A DNA stretch of 25,391 nt from JAZKSG01 sp036626215 (GCA_036626215.1 JAZKSG010000021.1:1-25391); one strand, 5' to 3'; shown: positions 15,354 to 23,380, numbered from the stretch's first letter. The notes: a model not told the origin generated them from the sequence alone. Translations and numbers: made by a program.

Positions 15354-15710
15354 TTGCCACACAAAAATAATCAGAATACGTTATCGAAATATTTAGACAA
15401 AAAAATATCTCTTGAGGAGATTCCATCAAAGACTCTAAAAGTAACATTTCATGCGTTACGATGGGTTTTTCTACTGATTTTCATGTTTGTAGTAATTGGT
15501 ATTTTTGTTCTTTTTTTAACTGGTGGTGGAAACTATATAAAGTTGATTGTAGGATATAGTATAGCAGGTTTTTTCACCTTTTTCATGGGTTACTTTGGGT
15601 GGATATTAGCTCAGAGTGTCATCGAGACTTTAATGGGGAAGGAAAGAGAAGAAGAAAACAGTATCTCTTATTACATTAGGAAGAGTAAAAACAAAGATTA
15701 TAGATATTAA
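15354..15710 (+). CDS. Small 2-TM membrane protein of unknown function
   Basis: A 118-residue protein starting at TTG, supported by a strong AAGGAGGGG Shine-Dalgarno about 11 bp upstream; there is no better ATG. A basic, soluble N-terminus (1-34) is followed by two hydrophobic helices (about 36-56 and 63-87) and a charged C-terminus (GKEREEENSIS...KSKNKDYRY). Both ends are probably cytoplasmic. I recognise no family. It is divergent from the 4-TM pair and shares its control region, so a joint role at the membrane is possible but unproven. Confidence 0.72.
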   Translation: MPHKNNQNTLSKYLDKKISLEEIPSKTLKVTFHALRWVFLLIFMFVVIGIFVLFLTGGGNYIKLIVGYSIAGFFTFFMGYFGWILAQSVIETLMGKEREEENSISYYIRKSKNKDYRY

Positions 15711-15765
15711 AAACACAAAAAAATACAAACTTTTTTTATTGTCTTTTCTTTTTACATTTTTATCT

Positions 15766-15776
15766 TTAAAAAAGTA
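15766..15776 (+). promoter_or_regulatory. TATA-like box for TatD-like gene
   Basis: CTTTAAAAAAG lies about 20-28 bp before the ATG at 15794 and no Shine-Dalgarno is present, which fits a leaderless transcript. Confidence 0.4.
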
Positions 15777-15793
15777 GTATAAGTGTTTGAATT

Positions 15794-16627
15794 ATGATTA
15801 TTTTTGATAACCATCTTCATCTCCGTAGAGATGGAAGATATCTGGAAGCTGTACGTGATTTCAAAAAAACAGGTGGCACCCATTTTGTTCTATGTCAATA
15901 TCCTATGCCGGAGTTAGTTTTAAAAAATAAGAGCTACCAAGAGTGCTATAATAAAACTTTGGAGATGGCTGATGAGATACGTAAAAAGATTTCTGATTTA
16001 GAAGTTTTTGTAACAGTCGGTCCATACCCTGTAGATCTGTTGGAGTTGTCCGAGGAATGGGGTAGAGAAGAAGCTGTTAGAATAATGAAAAAAGGTATGG
16101 ATGAAGCCGCTGAGCTTTGTCTAAAAAATAAATGTATTGCTATAGGAGAAATCGGTCGCCCTCATTTTTCAGTTGAAAAATCTGTTATGGATGATTCAAA
16201 TGAAATACTCCTTTATGGGATGAAAAAAGCTAAAGATGCCGGTGTACCTGTGGTTTTACATACTGAGACGACTACTTCCTCTCAATGTGAAGAATTAGTT
16301 AAAATGGGGAGAAAAGTAGGTTTACCGGCAGAGAAAATCGTTAAACATTATTCCCCTCCATTGATTTTAAAAGAGGAAAACCATGGAGTCATGCCTTCTG
16401 TTTTGGCTAAATCTAAAAATCTTAAATCTGCTTTAAAGAAAGGTACACGTTTTATGATGGAGACAGATTATATAGATGATCTTAGTCGACCTGGAGCTGT
16501 TCTTGGGCCAAAAACGGTTCCGAAAAAAACAAAACAGTTGTTAAAAAAAGGTATACTTTCTGAAGATCAAGCATACAAGATCCATAAAGACAACCCTGAA
16601 AAAACGTATGATGTTTCACTAGAATGA
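15794..16627 (+). CDS. TatD-related metal-dependent hydrolase
   Basis: A 277-residue amidohydrolase-fold protein of the archaeal TatD-related group. Metal-site candidates are DNHLHL (His7, His9), GEIGRPHF (Glu119), VVLHTET (His156), VKHYSPP (His185) and METDYIDD (Asp225), in the order expected of a TatD-type TIM barrel. True TatD proteins are metal-dependent nucleases; for this archaeal branch the substrate is not known, so nuclease activity should not be assumed. It stands alone on the plus strand between a 2-TM gene and the convergent PAC2 gene. Confidence 0.87.
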   Translation: MIIFDNHLHLRRDGRYLEAVRDFKKTGGTHFVLCQYPMPELVLKNKSYQECYNKTLEMADEIRKKISDLEVFVTVGPYPVDLLELSEEWGREEAVRIMKKGMDEAAELCLKNKCIAIGEIGRPHFSVEKSVMDDSNEILLYGMKKAKDAGVPVVLHTETTTSSQCEELVKMGRKVGLPAEKIVKHYSPPLILKEENHGVMPSVLAKSKNLKSALKKGTRFMMETDYIDDLSRPGAVLGPKTVPKKTKQLLKKGILSEDQAYKIHKDNPEKTYDVSLE

Positions 16628-16632
16628 AAAAA

Positions 16633-16667
16633 GATAAAAAAATGTTTTTCAGGATTTTTTTTATCCT
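16633..16667. terminator. Possible bidirectional terminator between TatD-like and PAC2 genes
   Basis: The 33-bp gap between two convergent stops contains A-rich and T-rich runs and an AGGAT-T7-ATCCT inverted repeat (16651-16667) that overlaps the PAC2 stop. T runs on either strand could end transcription in both directions. Confidence 0.35.
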
Positions 16668-17428
16668 ATATATTTTAGTTCCTCAGTTTTTTCTTTAGAG
16701 GATCTAGACTCTATTTCTTTTAGTTGATGAGCAATAGCCTCTATCTCTTTGGCTTTCTTTTCCAAAGCGGAAAGATCAACTTCTACACCTGTAATCTCCA
16801 TGAGTATCTTCAAAACTGCTTTGGCGCTGTTTGGATCTACAAGATAGCCTGGTGTTTCACCCATGAAACAAGTTCCTTTCAGCCCACGTAGTTTACCTAA
16901 ACCTAGTATCAATCCGCTTGCTCCGACTATTCCACCACCGGGTTCATTCTTTTTGAATACTGCTCCTAGTTTCTTCATCTTTTTAACCCAGCTTTTTTCG
17001 GTGGTAGCACATAACACATCTGGTTTTTCTATTTCATGTCCTAGTCCATATCCTCCAAGAGTATACATCTCTTCTACCCCAAGTTCTTCACAGATATCAA
17101 GTATCTTCTCTACCAGTTCATATTGCCCTCTTGAAGATAAACCCTGATAATCTCCTGTTAATAAAACTAAGTCGCTCTGCTTTTTTTTCTCTGATTTCCA
17201 GTAGTAAAACTCGTTGTTAACTAGTTTAATTGTTCCATCGTTGTTTATGAATACTTGCGGAGGGAAATCCTTGCAGTAAAGCTCAGCAAATTTTTTAGCT
17301 TTTACATTATCTACAAGATGTTCAACAGCAAGTTTCCCCACGTTTCCTATACCTGGTAACCCTTCTATCAGTATTGGTTTATCCAACTTTGGTTTTTCAT
17401 CAACATATCTTGCTGTAACATAATCCAT
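16661..17428 (-). CDS. PAC2-family proteasome assembly chaperone
   Basis: A 255-residue protein of the PAC2 family (COG2047, archaeal PbaA/PbaB type). It opens with KPILIEGLPGIGNVGKLAVEH in all but the first residues, the standard family start, and contains LVLLTGDYQGLSSRGQYELVE, YTLGGYGLGHE, GGGIVGASGLILGLG and GETPGYLVDP; the C-terminal 60 residues form a charged helix. The family helps assemble proteasome alpha rings in eukaryotes; archaeal homologues bind proteasome-related substrates. It is the last gene of the primase-to-Nop10 gene row and starts 7 bp after the nop10 stop, so it is probably in that operon. Confidence 0.9.
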   Translation of the reverse strand: MDYVTARYVDEKPKLDKPILIEGLPGIGNVGKLAVEHLVDNVKAKKFAELYCKDFPPQVFINNDGTIKLVNNEFYYWKSEKKKQSDLVLLTGDYQGLSSRGQYELVEKILDICEELGVEEMYTLGGYGLGHEIEKPDVLCATTEKSWVKKMKKLGAVFKKNEPGGGIVGASGLILGLGKLRGLKGTCFMGETPGYLVDPNSAKAVLKILMEITGVEVDLSALEKKAKEIEAIAHQLKEIESRSSKEKTEELKYIG

Positions 17429-17435
17429 AGTTTAT

Positions 17436-17624
17436 TCAACACCTATTATTCTCTATTTTTTTTTTATCTTTCTCAAGTTTCTTTAATTTCCGCCTGTATT
17501 CACCATATTGGTCTTGTGGTGAATAACGAGGAGGTTTCTTTTTGATAGTCTGTCTTTCACATTTTTTACAGACTTTGTTGAGAGTATATTTTTCACAATT
17601 GGAGCAGTAAAAAAGTTCTACCAT
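17436..17624 (-). CDS. nop10: H/ACA ribonucleoprotein protein Nop10
   Basis: A 62-residue component of the H/ACA guide RNP that directs pseudouridine formation in rRNA. The N-terminal zinc ribbon has Cys7, Cys10, Cys19 and Cys22 (YCSNC and VCKKC), and the segment KKKPPRYSPQDQYGEYRRKLK is the conserved Cbf5-contacting part. Length is normal for archaeal Nop10. It lies 19 bp after the aIF2-alpha gene and 7 bp before the PAC2 gene, the usual archaeal order. Confidence 0.95.
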   Translation of the reverse strand: MVELFYCSNCEKYTLNKVCKKCERQTIKKKPPRYSPQDQYGEYRRKLKKLEKDKKKIENNRC

Positions 17625-17643
17625 AATAATTTTCTACTTTTTT

Positions 17644-18438
17644 TTATTCCTCTAGTTTTCTATGAAACTCAAACTCTCCTTCATTCTCCGTTATATAGTT
17701 CTCTACTTTCCCCACAGCTTTTTTGAGTTGTTTTTCAGCTATTTTATAATCAGGAGCTTTAATCGTTATCATGTAATGAGGAGCACCTACATATTTAACT
17801 TTTATCTCTACATCATCGTATTCACTTCCCTCTGCTTTCATCAAAGCTTTACGTATATAATCTATTCCATCGGGAAGCCAACATCTGACATCCATATATC
17901 CTTTTATGTTTACGAATGGTATGGTGATATTGTTCTCAGCGATTTCATGGAATTTTTCTAACCAATCTCCATCGAAACCGTCTTTTTTAAGAGTCTCTAT
18001 ATCTATTTTTGCTTCTTCAAAAGCAGCATACATAGAACCATATTTTTTTATTAAATCATAACCAAATTCTTCATAACATTCATCTAAGTTTTTATCTATT
18101 TTGTCAGCTAGCCGCTCCATTAATTTCTCTGCTTTCTGGTTGTTCTTCCATTCCTGTATTTTTTCTCTCTTCTGATGTTCATTAACTCTTTTCAAAGAAA
18201 GATCTACATGTCCTTTCTTAGGATCTACATCCATGACTTTACAGACAATCTTCTGATTTTCTTTAACATGTTTAGTAATCCGTTTAACCCAGCCTGTAGC
18301 AATCTCCGCTATATGGATAAAACCTTCTTTCCCCGGATATTCATCTAACGTTACAAAAGCTCCGAAGCTACGGACGTTTTTAACAGTACCTACGATTAGT
18401 TCTCCTTCTTCCGGGTATTCTTTTTTTACTACAGGCAT
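17644..18438 (-). CDS. Translation initiation factor aIF2 subunit alpha
   Basis: A 264-residue alpha subunit of the heterotrimeric factor that delivers initiator Met-tRNA to the small ribosomal subunit. Residues about 11-84 are an S1 RNA-binding domain (GTVKNVRSFGAFVTLDEYPG, HIAEIATGWVKRI, KKGHVDLSLKRVN). A helical domain and the C-terminal alpha-beta domain that binds the gamma subunit follow (GAPHYMITIKAPDYKIAEKQ). Length and order are standard for archaea. It sits between S27e and Nop10, an arrangement conserved across many archaea. Confidence 0.96.
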   Translation of the reverse strand: MPVVKKEYPEEGELIVGTVKNVRSFGAFVTLDEYPGKEGFIHIAEIATGWVKRITKHVKENQKIVCKVMDVDPKKGHVDLSLKRVNEHQKREKIQEWKNNQKAEKLMERLADKIDKNLDECYEEFGYDLIKKYGSMYAAFEEAKIDIETLKKDGFDGDWLEKFHEIAENNITIPFVNIKGYMDVRCWLPDGIDYIRKALMKAEGSEYDDVEIKVKYVGAPHYMITIKAPDYKIAEKQLKKAVGKVENYITENEGEFEFHRKLEE

Positions 18439-18485
18439 AATATTATCACTAAAAAAATCAATTCTTTATTCCAAAAAAACTTTTT

Positions 18486-18662
18486 TTATTCTAGAACCTC
18501 TAAAATCTCTGCTTTCAATTCAGCGGTTCCACCATGAGGTATAGCTAGCTTACTGCCACATATATGACAGGATACAACACTACTTGCTTTGTTGAAAAGC
18601 ACCTGTTCATTTTCACAATCCTTGCATCGAACTTTTATAAACCTACTGCCTTTTTTCTCCAT
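18486..18662 (-). CDS. rps27e: 30S ribosomal protein S27e
   Basis: A 58-residue ribosomal protein shared by archaea and eukaryotes. The zinc site is Cys13, Cys16, Cys32 and Cys35 (VRCKDCENEQ and VSCHICGSKL), and the family pattern SRFIKVRC...VVSCHICGSKLAIPHGG is complete. The ATG at 18662 lies 16 bp after the end of the L44e gene. The 46-bp gap to the aIF2-alpha gene has no other gene. Position between L44e and aIF2-alpha confirms the call. Confidence 0.95.
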   Translation of the reverse strand: MEKKGSRFIKVRCKDCENEQVLFNKASSVVSCHICGSKLAIPHGGTAELKAEILEVLE

Positions 18663-18678
18663 AGATATGCTACCCTCT

Positions 18679-18954
18679 TTATTCTATTTGAACTTTTTTA
18701 GCTCTTTTATGTGACGTTTGATGACTCTTTTTGCATTCACTACAAGTATACTTGAGATAAGCTCGTCTACTAGTTTTTTCTCTTCCTTCGGGTTTAGGTC
18801 TTGGGAAACCTCGATATCCTTTCATCACACGACGGAAACGACGTTGACCTTGTTTTAACTCACTAGCTTTTCGTTTTTTGACTTTTGATACATCATGTAC
18901 TGTATGCTTTTTGCAAAAAGGACAGTATCTTTTGATTCTGCGAGGTTTCTGCAT
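18679..18954 (-). CDS. rpl44e: 50S ribosomal protein L44e
   Basis: A 91-residue large-subunit protein shared by archaea and eukaryotes that lies near the tRNA exit site. Zinc ligands are Cys11, Cys14, Cys71 and Cys74 (YCPFCKKHT and YTCSECKKS); the middle is very basic (RRFRRVMKGYRGFPRPKPEG). The open frame reaches a TTG at 18963, but AAGGAG sits only 2-3 bp before that and about 11 bp before the ATG at 18954, so the ATG is chosen. A minus-strand TATA-like TTTAAAAAGG at about 18978-18987 suggests an internal promoter for the ribosomal part of the cluster. Confidence 0.94.
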   Translation of the reverse strand: MQKPRRIKRYCPFCKKHTVHDVSKVKKRKASELKQGQRRFRRVMKGYRGFPRPKPEGREKTSRRAYLKYTCSECKKSHQTSHKRAKKVQIE

Positions 18955-19041
18955 ATATAACAATACTCCTTATAACCTTTTTAAATTTTATTATTCTCCA
19001 TCTAAGGTGGAAAAGGGTAAATAGGGAAGTGATATAAAAAG

Positions 19042-19644
19042 TTAAGCTACTATTTCTATCTTTTCAACCATATTTTTGTTCTCTAGCATCTCTGCGAGGT
19101 CGTCAGGTAGAGAAATCAGGTCGTCTTGTTTAAGAAAATATTTTTTTTCATCGGTGCCTACAAAACTAGGTACATCGTTTTTTACTCTTACTACAGAATT
19201 TTTTTTCTCCTCTGCAGCCTTAGATTCTGTTTCTTCTTCCTCTATTTCATCTTTTCTCTTTTCCTCAGTTTTAGGTTTTAAAAATGTTTCCCTTGAGTTC
19301 ATCAACAGTTTTATTATCTGGTCAAACAATTTTTTTTCTTCTTCTAACATATTCCGGATTTCAGGTTGTCCTCCTCGGGCTTTAGAAATCGCTGCTAACA
19401 ATATCTTTTTCTCTCTTTGTTCATAAATATTCATAGCTATTTTTTTGTTATTATCAACTTCTTCCCTTAAAAGCATCTGTTTCTTAGAACCAGATTCTTT
19501 TTCTAGACGTTCATCAAGCTTTTTCAGATATTCCTTTAATTCTTCATAAAAACTAGGAGGTATCTTTATTAAAACTGGTGATTTTTTTTCTTTCCGCTGA
19601 ATCTTACGAAGTACTCTATAACTTAATTCTTCATTTTCATCCAT
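19042..19644 (-). CDS. GINS complex subunit Gins51-type (Gins15)
   Basis: A 200-residue subunit of the archaeal GINS complex, which with MCM and GAN/RecJ-like protein forms the replicative helicase assembly. The order is a helical A domain (about 1-115, with PSFYEELKEYLKKLDERL and AAISKARGG) and then a small C-terminal B domain (about 155-200, VPSFVGTDEKKYFLKQDDLI, followed by LPDDLAEMLENK), the arrangement of Gins51. The two are joined by an E/K-rich linker (about 122-150). GAGGTGAT is a strong Shine-Dalgarno. It lies 64 bp after priS on the same strand, a common archaeal pairing. Confidence 0.88.
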   Translation of the reverse strand: MDENEELSYRVLRKIQRKEKKSPVLIKIPPSFYEELKEYLKKLDERLEKESGSKKQMLLREEVDNNKKIAMNIYEQREKKILLAAISKARGGQPEIRNMLEEEKKLFDQIIKLLMNSRETFLKPKTEEKRKDEIEEEETESKAAEEKKNSVVRVKNDVPSFVGTDEKKYFLKQDDLISLPDDLAEMLENKNMVEKIEIVA

Positions 19645-19708
19645 AATATTTTTATCACCTCTAATAAAGAAAGCATGGAATATATAAATTTTGAGTGAAA
19701 ATCTATGT

Positions 19709-20899
19709 TTATTCTATTAACGCGATCTTTCTGCCTAGCAAGAAAACAGCTAGATACTTAGGGACTTTTTGTTTTCCTTTCTCCAGCTCAAAATGTTTTC
19801 CTTTTAGAGTTATCTCAAATTTTTGTTTAATATTTACATTTACGGCTTCATCAGAAAATACTACAGTATCATTCAGAGGGTTAAAATCTTCTAAATCATC
19901 TAAGGTTAATTCTTTGACTCTAAAACCTGTTTTACCATGAAGAGAACCTGGTAGTCTTATAAGCCGTTTTACATCACAGGTGACAGGTTCATCTGTTTCA
20001 CCAGCGGCCATAGAAACAGCGGTTTTTCTTAAAGCGCTGTTGAGAAAAAATCTACGTATAGCTGCCGATTGATCTAATCGTCCCTTTTTGATTCTCTCTA
20101 CTCTTTCCTCAGATAAATCGTTTAACAATTTTTCAGCGGTTTTCTCGGTTACACCATATTCCTTTAACTTCTCCAGAGGTTCATCACTATTTTTGATATC
20201 TTTCACGATCTCAATTATACCCTTACTTATCCTTCCTTTCCATCCGGGTTCATCAGGTGGCGGCATCTTTAATGATTTACCGCTGGGAAAAACTTTTCTC
20301 CCATATTTCTTTTTACCTGTAGCTTGCTCCCGGAAGATAAGGCTGTCTTTTAAACCTCTACCTGTTATATAGTCAACTATTTCTTTTCTTTCATTGCTAT
20401 CGAGCTCATATACCCGTGGGTCTTTTACATGACAATGGTATCCTCTTCCACCGCTGAAAAAAAGCTCCAAGTTTTTTTCTTCAAAACCAAAATCGTTTAG
20501 TAAGAAATCATCTACAAGTTTATAGAATTCTTTTTTGATTTCTTCTAATGATTCACCATACGTCATATCTTCAATATTTGGCAGATGGTCTGAATCCAGA
20601 TCGAAAACTAGCTCTGCACCCATCCAACCTTTCTCCTGCATTGTAGCGGCGTCAGGAGTTTTGTAATAAGCCGTTGAATAATAACAATGAGCGGGATGTT
20701 TTTCTTTAAGAAAATCTATTAGATTCTGTTTACGGTTGAAGGCAAGATGTCTAAGCATCCCTTTTCCACCATAGAATACGAAGGCGTATTCCCGCCGTGA
20801 GAAACGATCAGGTAGAATAGGCTTATTTTTTTCATAGTATTCTCTAAATCTGTTTTTTAGGAATTCTAGAGATTTAACATAATCGTTGGAGTTATTCAT
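19709..20899 (-). CDS. priS: DNA primase small (catalytic) subunit PriS
   Basis: A 396-residue archaeal/eukaryotic-type primase catalytic subunit that makes primers for DNA synthesis with PriL. Catalytic acidic residues are in ELVFDLDSDH (Asp100, Asp102); FSGGRGYHCHV (148-158) is the conserved SGGRG nucleotide-binding motif; REYAFVFYGGKGMLRHLAF and IRLPGSLHGKTGFRV are also family hallmarks. Length is typical. AGAGGTAAAGG precedes the ATG. It is transcribed away from the candidate origin and is the first gene of the replication-translation cluster. Confidence 0.95.
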   Translation of the reverse strand: MNNSNDYVKSLEFLKNRFREYYEKNKPILPDRFSRREYAFVFYGGKGMLRHLAFNRKQNLIDFLKEKHPAHCYYSTAYYKTPDAATMQEKGWMGAELVFDLDSDHLPNIEDMTYGESLEEIKKEFYKLVDDFLLNDFGFEEKNLELFFSGGRGYHCHVKDPRVYELDSNERKEIVDYITGRGLKDSLIFREQATGKKKYGRKVFPSGKSLKMPPPDEPGWKGRISKGIIEIVKDIKNSDEPLEKLKEYGVTEKTAEKLLNDLSEERVERIKKGRLDQSAAIRRFFLNSALRKTAVSMAAGETDEPVTCDVKRLIRLPGSLHGKTGFRVKELTLDDLEDFNPLNDTVVFSDEAVNVNIKQKFEITLKGKHFELEKGKQKVPKYLAVFLLGRKIALIE

Positions 20900-20993
20900 A
20901 ACAATTTTTTTTACCTTTACCTCTATTTTTTCGTTAAACCTTATTATTTCGTTTTAATAAGACTTTTGGACAAAAAAAATGTTTTTCTATAAA

Positions 20994-21006
20994 CAGTACT
21001 TCGGAA
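20994..21006 (+). repeat. Left arm of 13-bp inverted repeat in candidate origin
   Basis: CAGTACTTCGGAA, exact reverse complement of 21104-21116. Similarity extends a few bases further inward (AAGTGG here against GGTAG on the other arm after the core), suggesting a longer protein site. Confidence 0.8.
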
Positions 21007-21103
21007 AGTGGCTGGAAATGAGGCAAAAATAGGTCTATTTGGAAAACATTGAAACCGGGGCTCTCCCTATGGGATTCCGAAATTTGAGATTAAAAATTCT
21101 ACC

Positions 21104-21116
21104 TTCCGAAGTACTG
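21104..21116 (-). repeat. Right arm of 13-bp inverted repeat in candidate origin
   Basis: TTCCGAAGTACTG, 97 bp from the left arm and about 50 bp before the cdc6 start. The arms face each other as origin-recognition boxes commonly do. Confidence 0.8.
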
Positions 21117-21166
21117 GTAAAGGGGATAGTTTTATGAGAAGAACTTCGTATTACAATTCCTGAAAT

Positions 21167-22345
21167 ATGACAGATATAATTGAAAAAGAATTAATGTCAT
21201 CTACAGTTATAGATAAACCCGATAAGTTAGATTTTGATTACGTTCCAGATGACTTACCTCATCGAGAAGAAGCCTTGAAGATGCTGTCACATATGTTTAA
21301 ACCCTTACTGCAGGGTATCCCTCAGAACGGTGTTATCAAAGGTCCTGTTGGTACTGGAAAAACGGTTATAGCTAAAAAATTTTGTAAATCACTTACTAAA
21401 ACCGCACGTAAACAAGGAAAAAACATAGAATATGTACATATAAACTGCCGTAAACGTTCAACAGATTCAATGGCTCTACTAGGTGTACTCAACCACTTTG
21501 ACTCTCGTTTTCCAGATCGTGGTTTTTCCTTAGATGAAATGCTGCAGGTTTTACGTAAGCACCTAGAGAAAAGAGACGCCCAACTATTTCTTGTACTTGA
21601 TGAGGCGGACGCCTTACTAAAAAAGAAAGATACTAACCTAGTTTATGATCTCGCACGTTTTTCAGATGATTCCCCTCGTAAAAAAATCAAAATCTCGCAG
21701 CTTTTGATTTCTCAAAAAGACGTTTTATCTATGCTTGACGACTCCACTCTAAGTAGTTTCAAACGAAGCAACGTGATAAACCTTGGAAAATACAGCCGGG
21801 AGGAATTAAAAGACATAGTGGAGCAACGGGTAGAACTAGCTTTCCATGTCGGCGTTGTCGACCCTGGATGTATAGATCTTATAGCAGATCTTGCTAGTGA
21901 ATGGGGTGATGCACGTTTCGCTATAGAGCTACTCTGGAAAGCTGGTATAGCCGCTGACAACCAACATGAAGACAAAGTAAAACCTGAACATGTCCGCGCT
22001 GCAAAAGCTGAAACCTACTCTGTAGTAACGGAATCTAAACTAAAAAACCTAGAAGAGCATCAACTGATGACACTTTATGCTATATCCAAAAGGCTGAGGA
22101 AAGATGAAACTGCATATGTTAACACCGGAGATGCAGAGGAAACATATAAGATAACATGTGAAGAATTTGAAAAGAAACCCCGTAGCCATACTATGTTTTG
22201 GAATTATCTAAAAGAAATAGAAAACGCTGGTTTCATAAACATAAAAAAATCGGGTAAAGGCCAACTTGGGACAACTCAACTAATTTCTCTTCCAGATATA
22301 CCTGCTGAAAAAATGAGTGAAAAAGTGAGAGAAATATTAGAATAA
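21167..22345 (+). CDS. cdc6: Orc1/Cdc6 replication initiator
   Basis: A 392-residue AAA+ protein that binds the replication origin and helps load MCM. Walker A is GPVGTGKT (59-66), Walker B is LFLVLDEAD (140-148), sensor 1 lies in LLISQKD (179-185), and a likely arginine finger is Arg200 in STLSSFKRS. The C-terminal 100 residues fit the DNA-binding winged helix. It is divergent from priS with the candidate origin between. No Shine-Dalgarno is seen before the ATG at 21167; an upstream ATG at 21134 is closed by a stop after nine codons. Identity is very secure. Confidence 0.94.
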   Translation: MTDIIEKELMSSTVIDKPDKLDFDYVPDDLPHREEALKMLSHMFKPLLQGIPQNGVIKGPVGTGKTVIAKKFCKSLTKTARKQGKNIEYVHINCRKRSTDSMALLGVLNHFDSRFPDRGFSLDEMLQVLRKHLEKRDAQLFLVLDEADALLKKKDTNLVYDLARFSDDSPRKKIKISQLLISQKDVLSMLDDSTLSSFKRSNVINLGKYSREELKDIVEQRVELAFHVGVVDPGCIDLIADLASEWGDARFAIELLWKAGIAADNQHEDKVKPEHVRAAKAETYSVVTESKLKNLEEHQLMTLYAISKRLRKDETAYVNTGDAEETYKITCEEFEKKPRSHTMFWNYLKEIENAGFINIKKSGKGQLGTTQLISLPDIPAEKMSEKVREILE

Positions 22346-22364
22346 CAATCTTTTTCATTTATCG

Positions 22365-23054
22365 CTATTTGAACATTTGGCATTCCTCTCTTAGGAAACA
22401 TTGTTTGCATTGAGGTTTTGTTTTACAATAATTTTTTGCATGTTCAACAATCAAAGCATGAAATTCTTTGTAAACCTCTGGTAGTTTTTTGGTTGAATAA
22501 TTTTTTTCTATGTCTTCTTCAAAATATTTTTGGATTTCTTGATATGAACATTTTGTCTCAATTGGAATCCTTTGGCAGAGTCTTTTTGTATAGTTGTCTA
22601 CTACAAAAACAGGTTTTTCTCCAGCATATAACAGTATTGAATCTGCTGTTTCAGGGCCTATGCCTTTGAGGGACAATAGCTCGTCTCTAAGTTTTTGAGT
22701 GGGTTGGTTAAACAATTTCTGGAGGTCGTGATTGTATCCATTCTGGATATGTATAGCTATTTTTTTCAATCTTTTTGTTTTTTGTTTGTAGAAACCAGAG
22801 GGATGTATCATTTGGTGAAGTTTCTCTGTTTCTACATCTATCATATTTTTTGAATCTAATTTCTTCTCCTCTTTCAGATTTTTTAGTGCTTTTTCAACAT
22901 TGCTCCAAGAGGTATTCTGAGTGAGTATAGCTCCAGTTATTATTTCAAAACGTGGGTCGGTCCCGTTTTCTTCATGATATGTTTTATCTACTGGCCACCA
23001 TTGTAGGCTGCCATATTCATCTTTTAACTTGTTGTATAAATCTCTTGGTTTCAT
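22365..23054 (-). CDS. HhH-GPD DNA glycosylase with Fe-S site, MagIII-like
   Basis: A 229-residue base-excision repair enzyme of the endonuclease III superfamily. The helix-hairpin-helix is LLSLKGIGPETADSILLYA (126-144), the catalytic Asp is Asp153 in VVDNYTKRL, and a C-terminal 4Fe-4S cluster is indicated by Cys210, Cys216, Cys219 and Cys225. The Lys that gives endonuclease III its AP-lyase activity is replaced by Glu135 (GIGPETAD), as in the MagIII group (COG2231), so it is probably a monofunctional glycosylase, perhaps for alkylated bases. AAGGAAA precedes the ATG. It is convergent with cdc6, 19 bp between stops. Confidence 0.88.
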   Translation of the reverse strand: MKPRDLYNKLKDEYGSLQWWPVDKTYHEENGTDPRFEIITGAILTQNTSWSNVEKALKNLKEEKKLDSKNMIDVETEKLHQMIHPSGFYKQKTKRLKKIAIHIQNGYNHDLQKLFNQPTQKLRDELLSLKGIGPETADSILLYAGEKPVFVVDNYTKRLCQRIPIETKCSYQEIQKYFEEDIEKNYSTKKLPEVYKEFHALIVEHAKNYCKTKPQCKQCFLREECQMFK

Positions 23055-23134
23055 GTTTTTTTCCTTTTTTTTATTGATAGCATTTTTAAACTAATATGTA
23101 TTTCATGTTTTTTGTTGATTTGGTGGAATAGATT

Positions 23135-23380
23135 ATGAATTCAGAAAAAAAAGATTATTATAAATCTTTGGAAGAGTATCAGAGAGCAGAATCTATGTTT
23201 CATACCGAGCTGATGAATGTCTGCAAAAAATATGTTTCAAAACTTAGTACTGTTTCTTTGATAGGTGTTATAGAGACAGTTAAAGAAGAAACTCGGGAAT
23301 TAGAAAAGGCTACAAAGAGAGATATAGATAAAGATGAAACCGGTGATAAAGAAGAGTTTACTGAGGCTAACTATTTTTAG
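23135..23380 (+). CDS. Small acidic helical protein of unknown function
   Basis: An 81-residue protein (MNSEKKDYYKSLEEYQRAES at the start) that looks mostly helical, with a charged, acidic C-terminal third (DIDKDETGDKEEFTEANYF). I recognise no family. A TATA-like TTTTAAACTAATATG at about 23085-23099 and a GGTGGA ribosome-binding site about 9 bp before the ATG support it as real. It is divergent from the MagIII-like gene, with an 80-bp shared control region. Confidence 0.68.
   Translation: MNSEKKDYYKSLEEYQRAESMFHTELMNVCKKYVSKLSTVSLIGVIETVKEETRELEKATKRDIDKDETGDKEEFTEANYF

Larger units (their letters stand above)
20900..21166. other. Candidate replication origin between priS and orc1/cdc6
   Basis: A 267-bp gene-free region between divergent replication genes. 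It holds a perfect 13-bp inverted repeat, CAGTACTTCGGAA (20994-21006) and TTCCGAAGTACTG (21104-21116), and a third partial copy TTCCGAA (21075-21081). Between the arms are G-rich stretches (ACCGGGG, CCCTATGGG) and repeated GGAAA. AT-rich DNA to the left includes CTTATTA-N8-TAATAAG (20940-20961). Archaeal origins often lie beside cdc6 and carry inverted origin-recognition boxes with a G run, but this repeat is not the classical box sequence. Promoters of both flanking genes must also be here. Confidence 0.65.
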
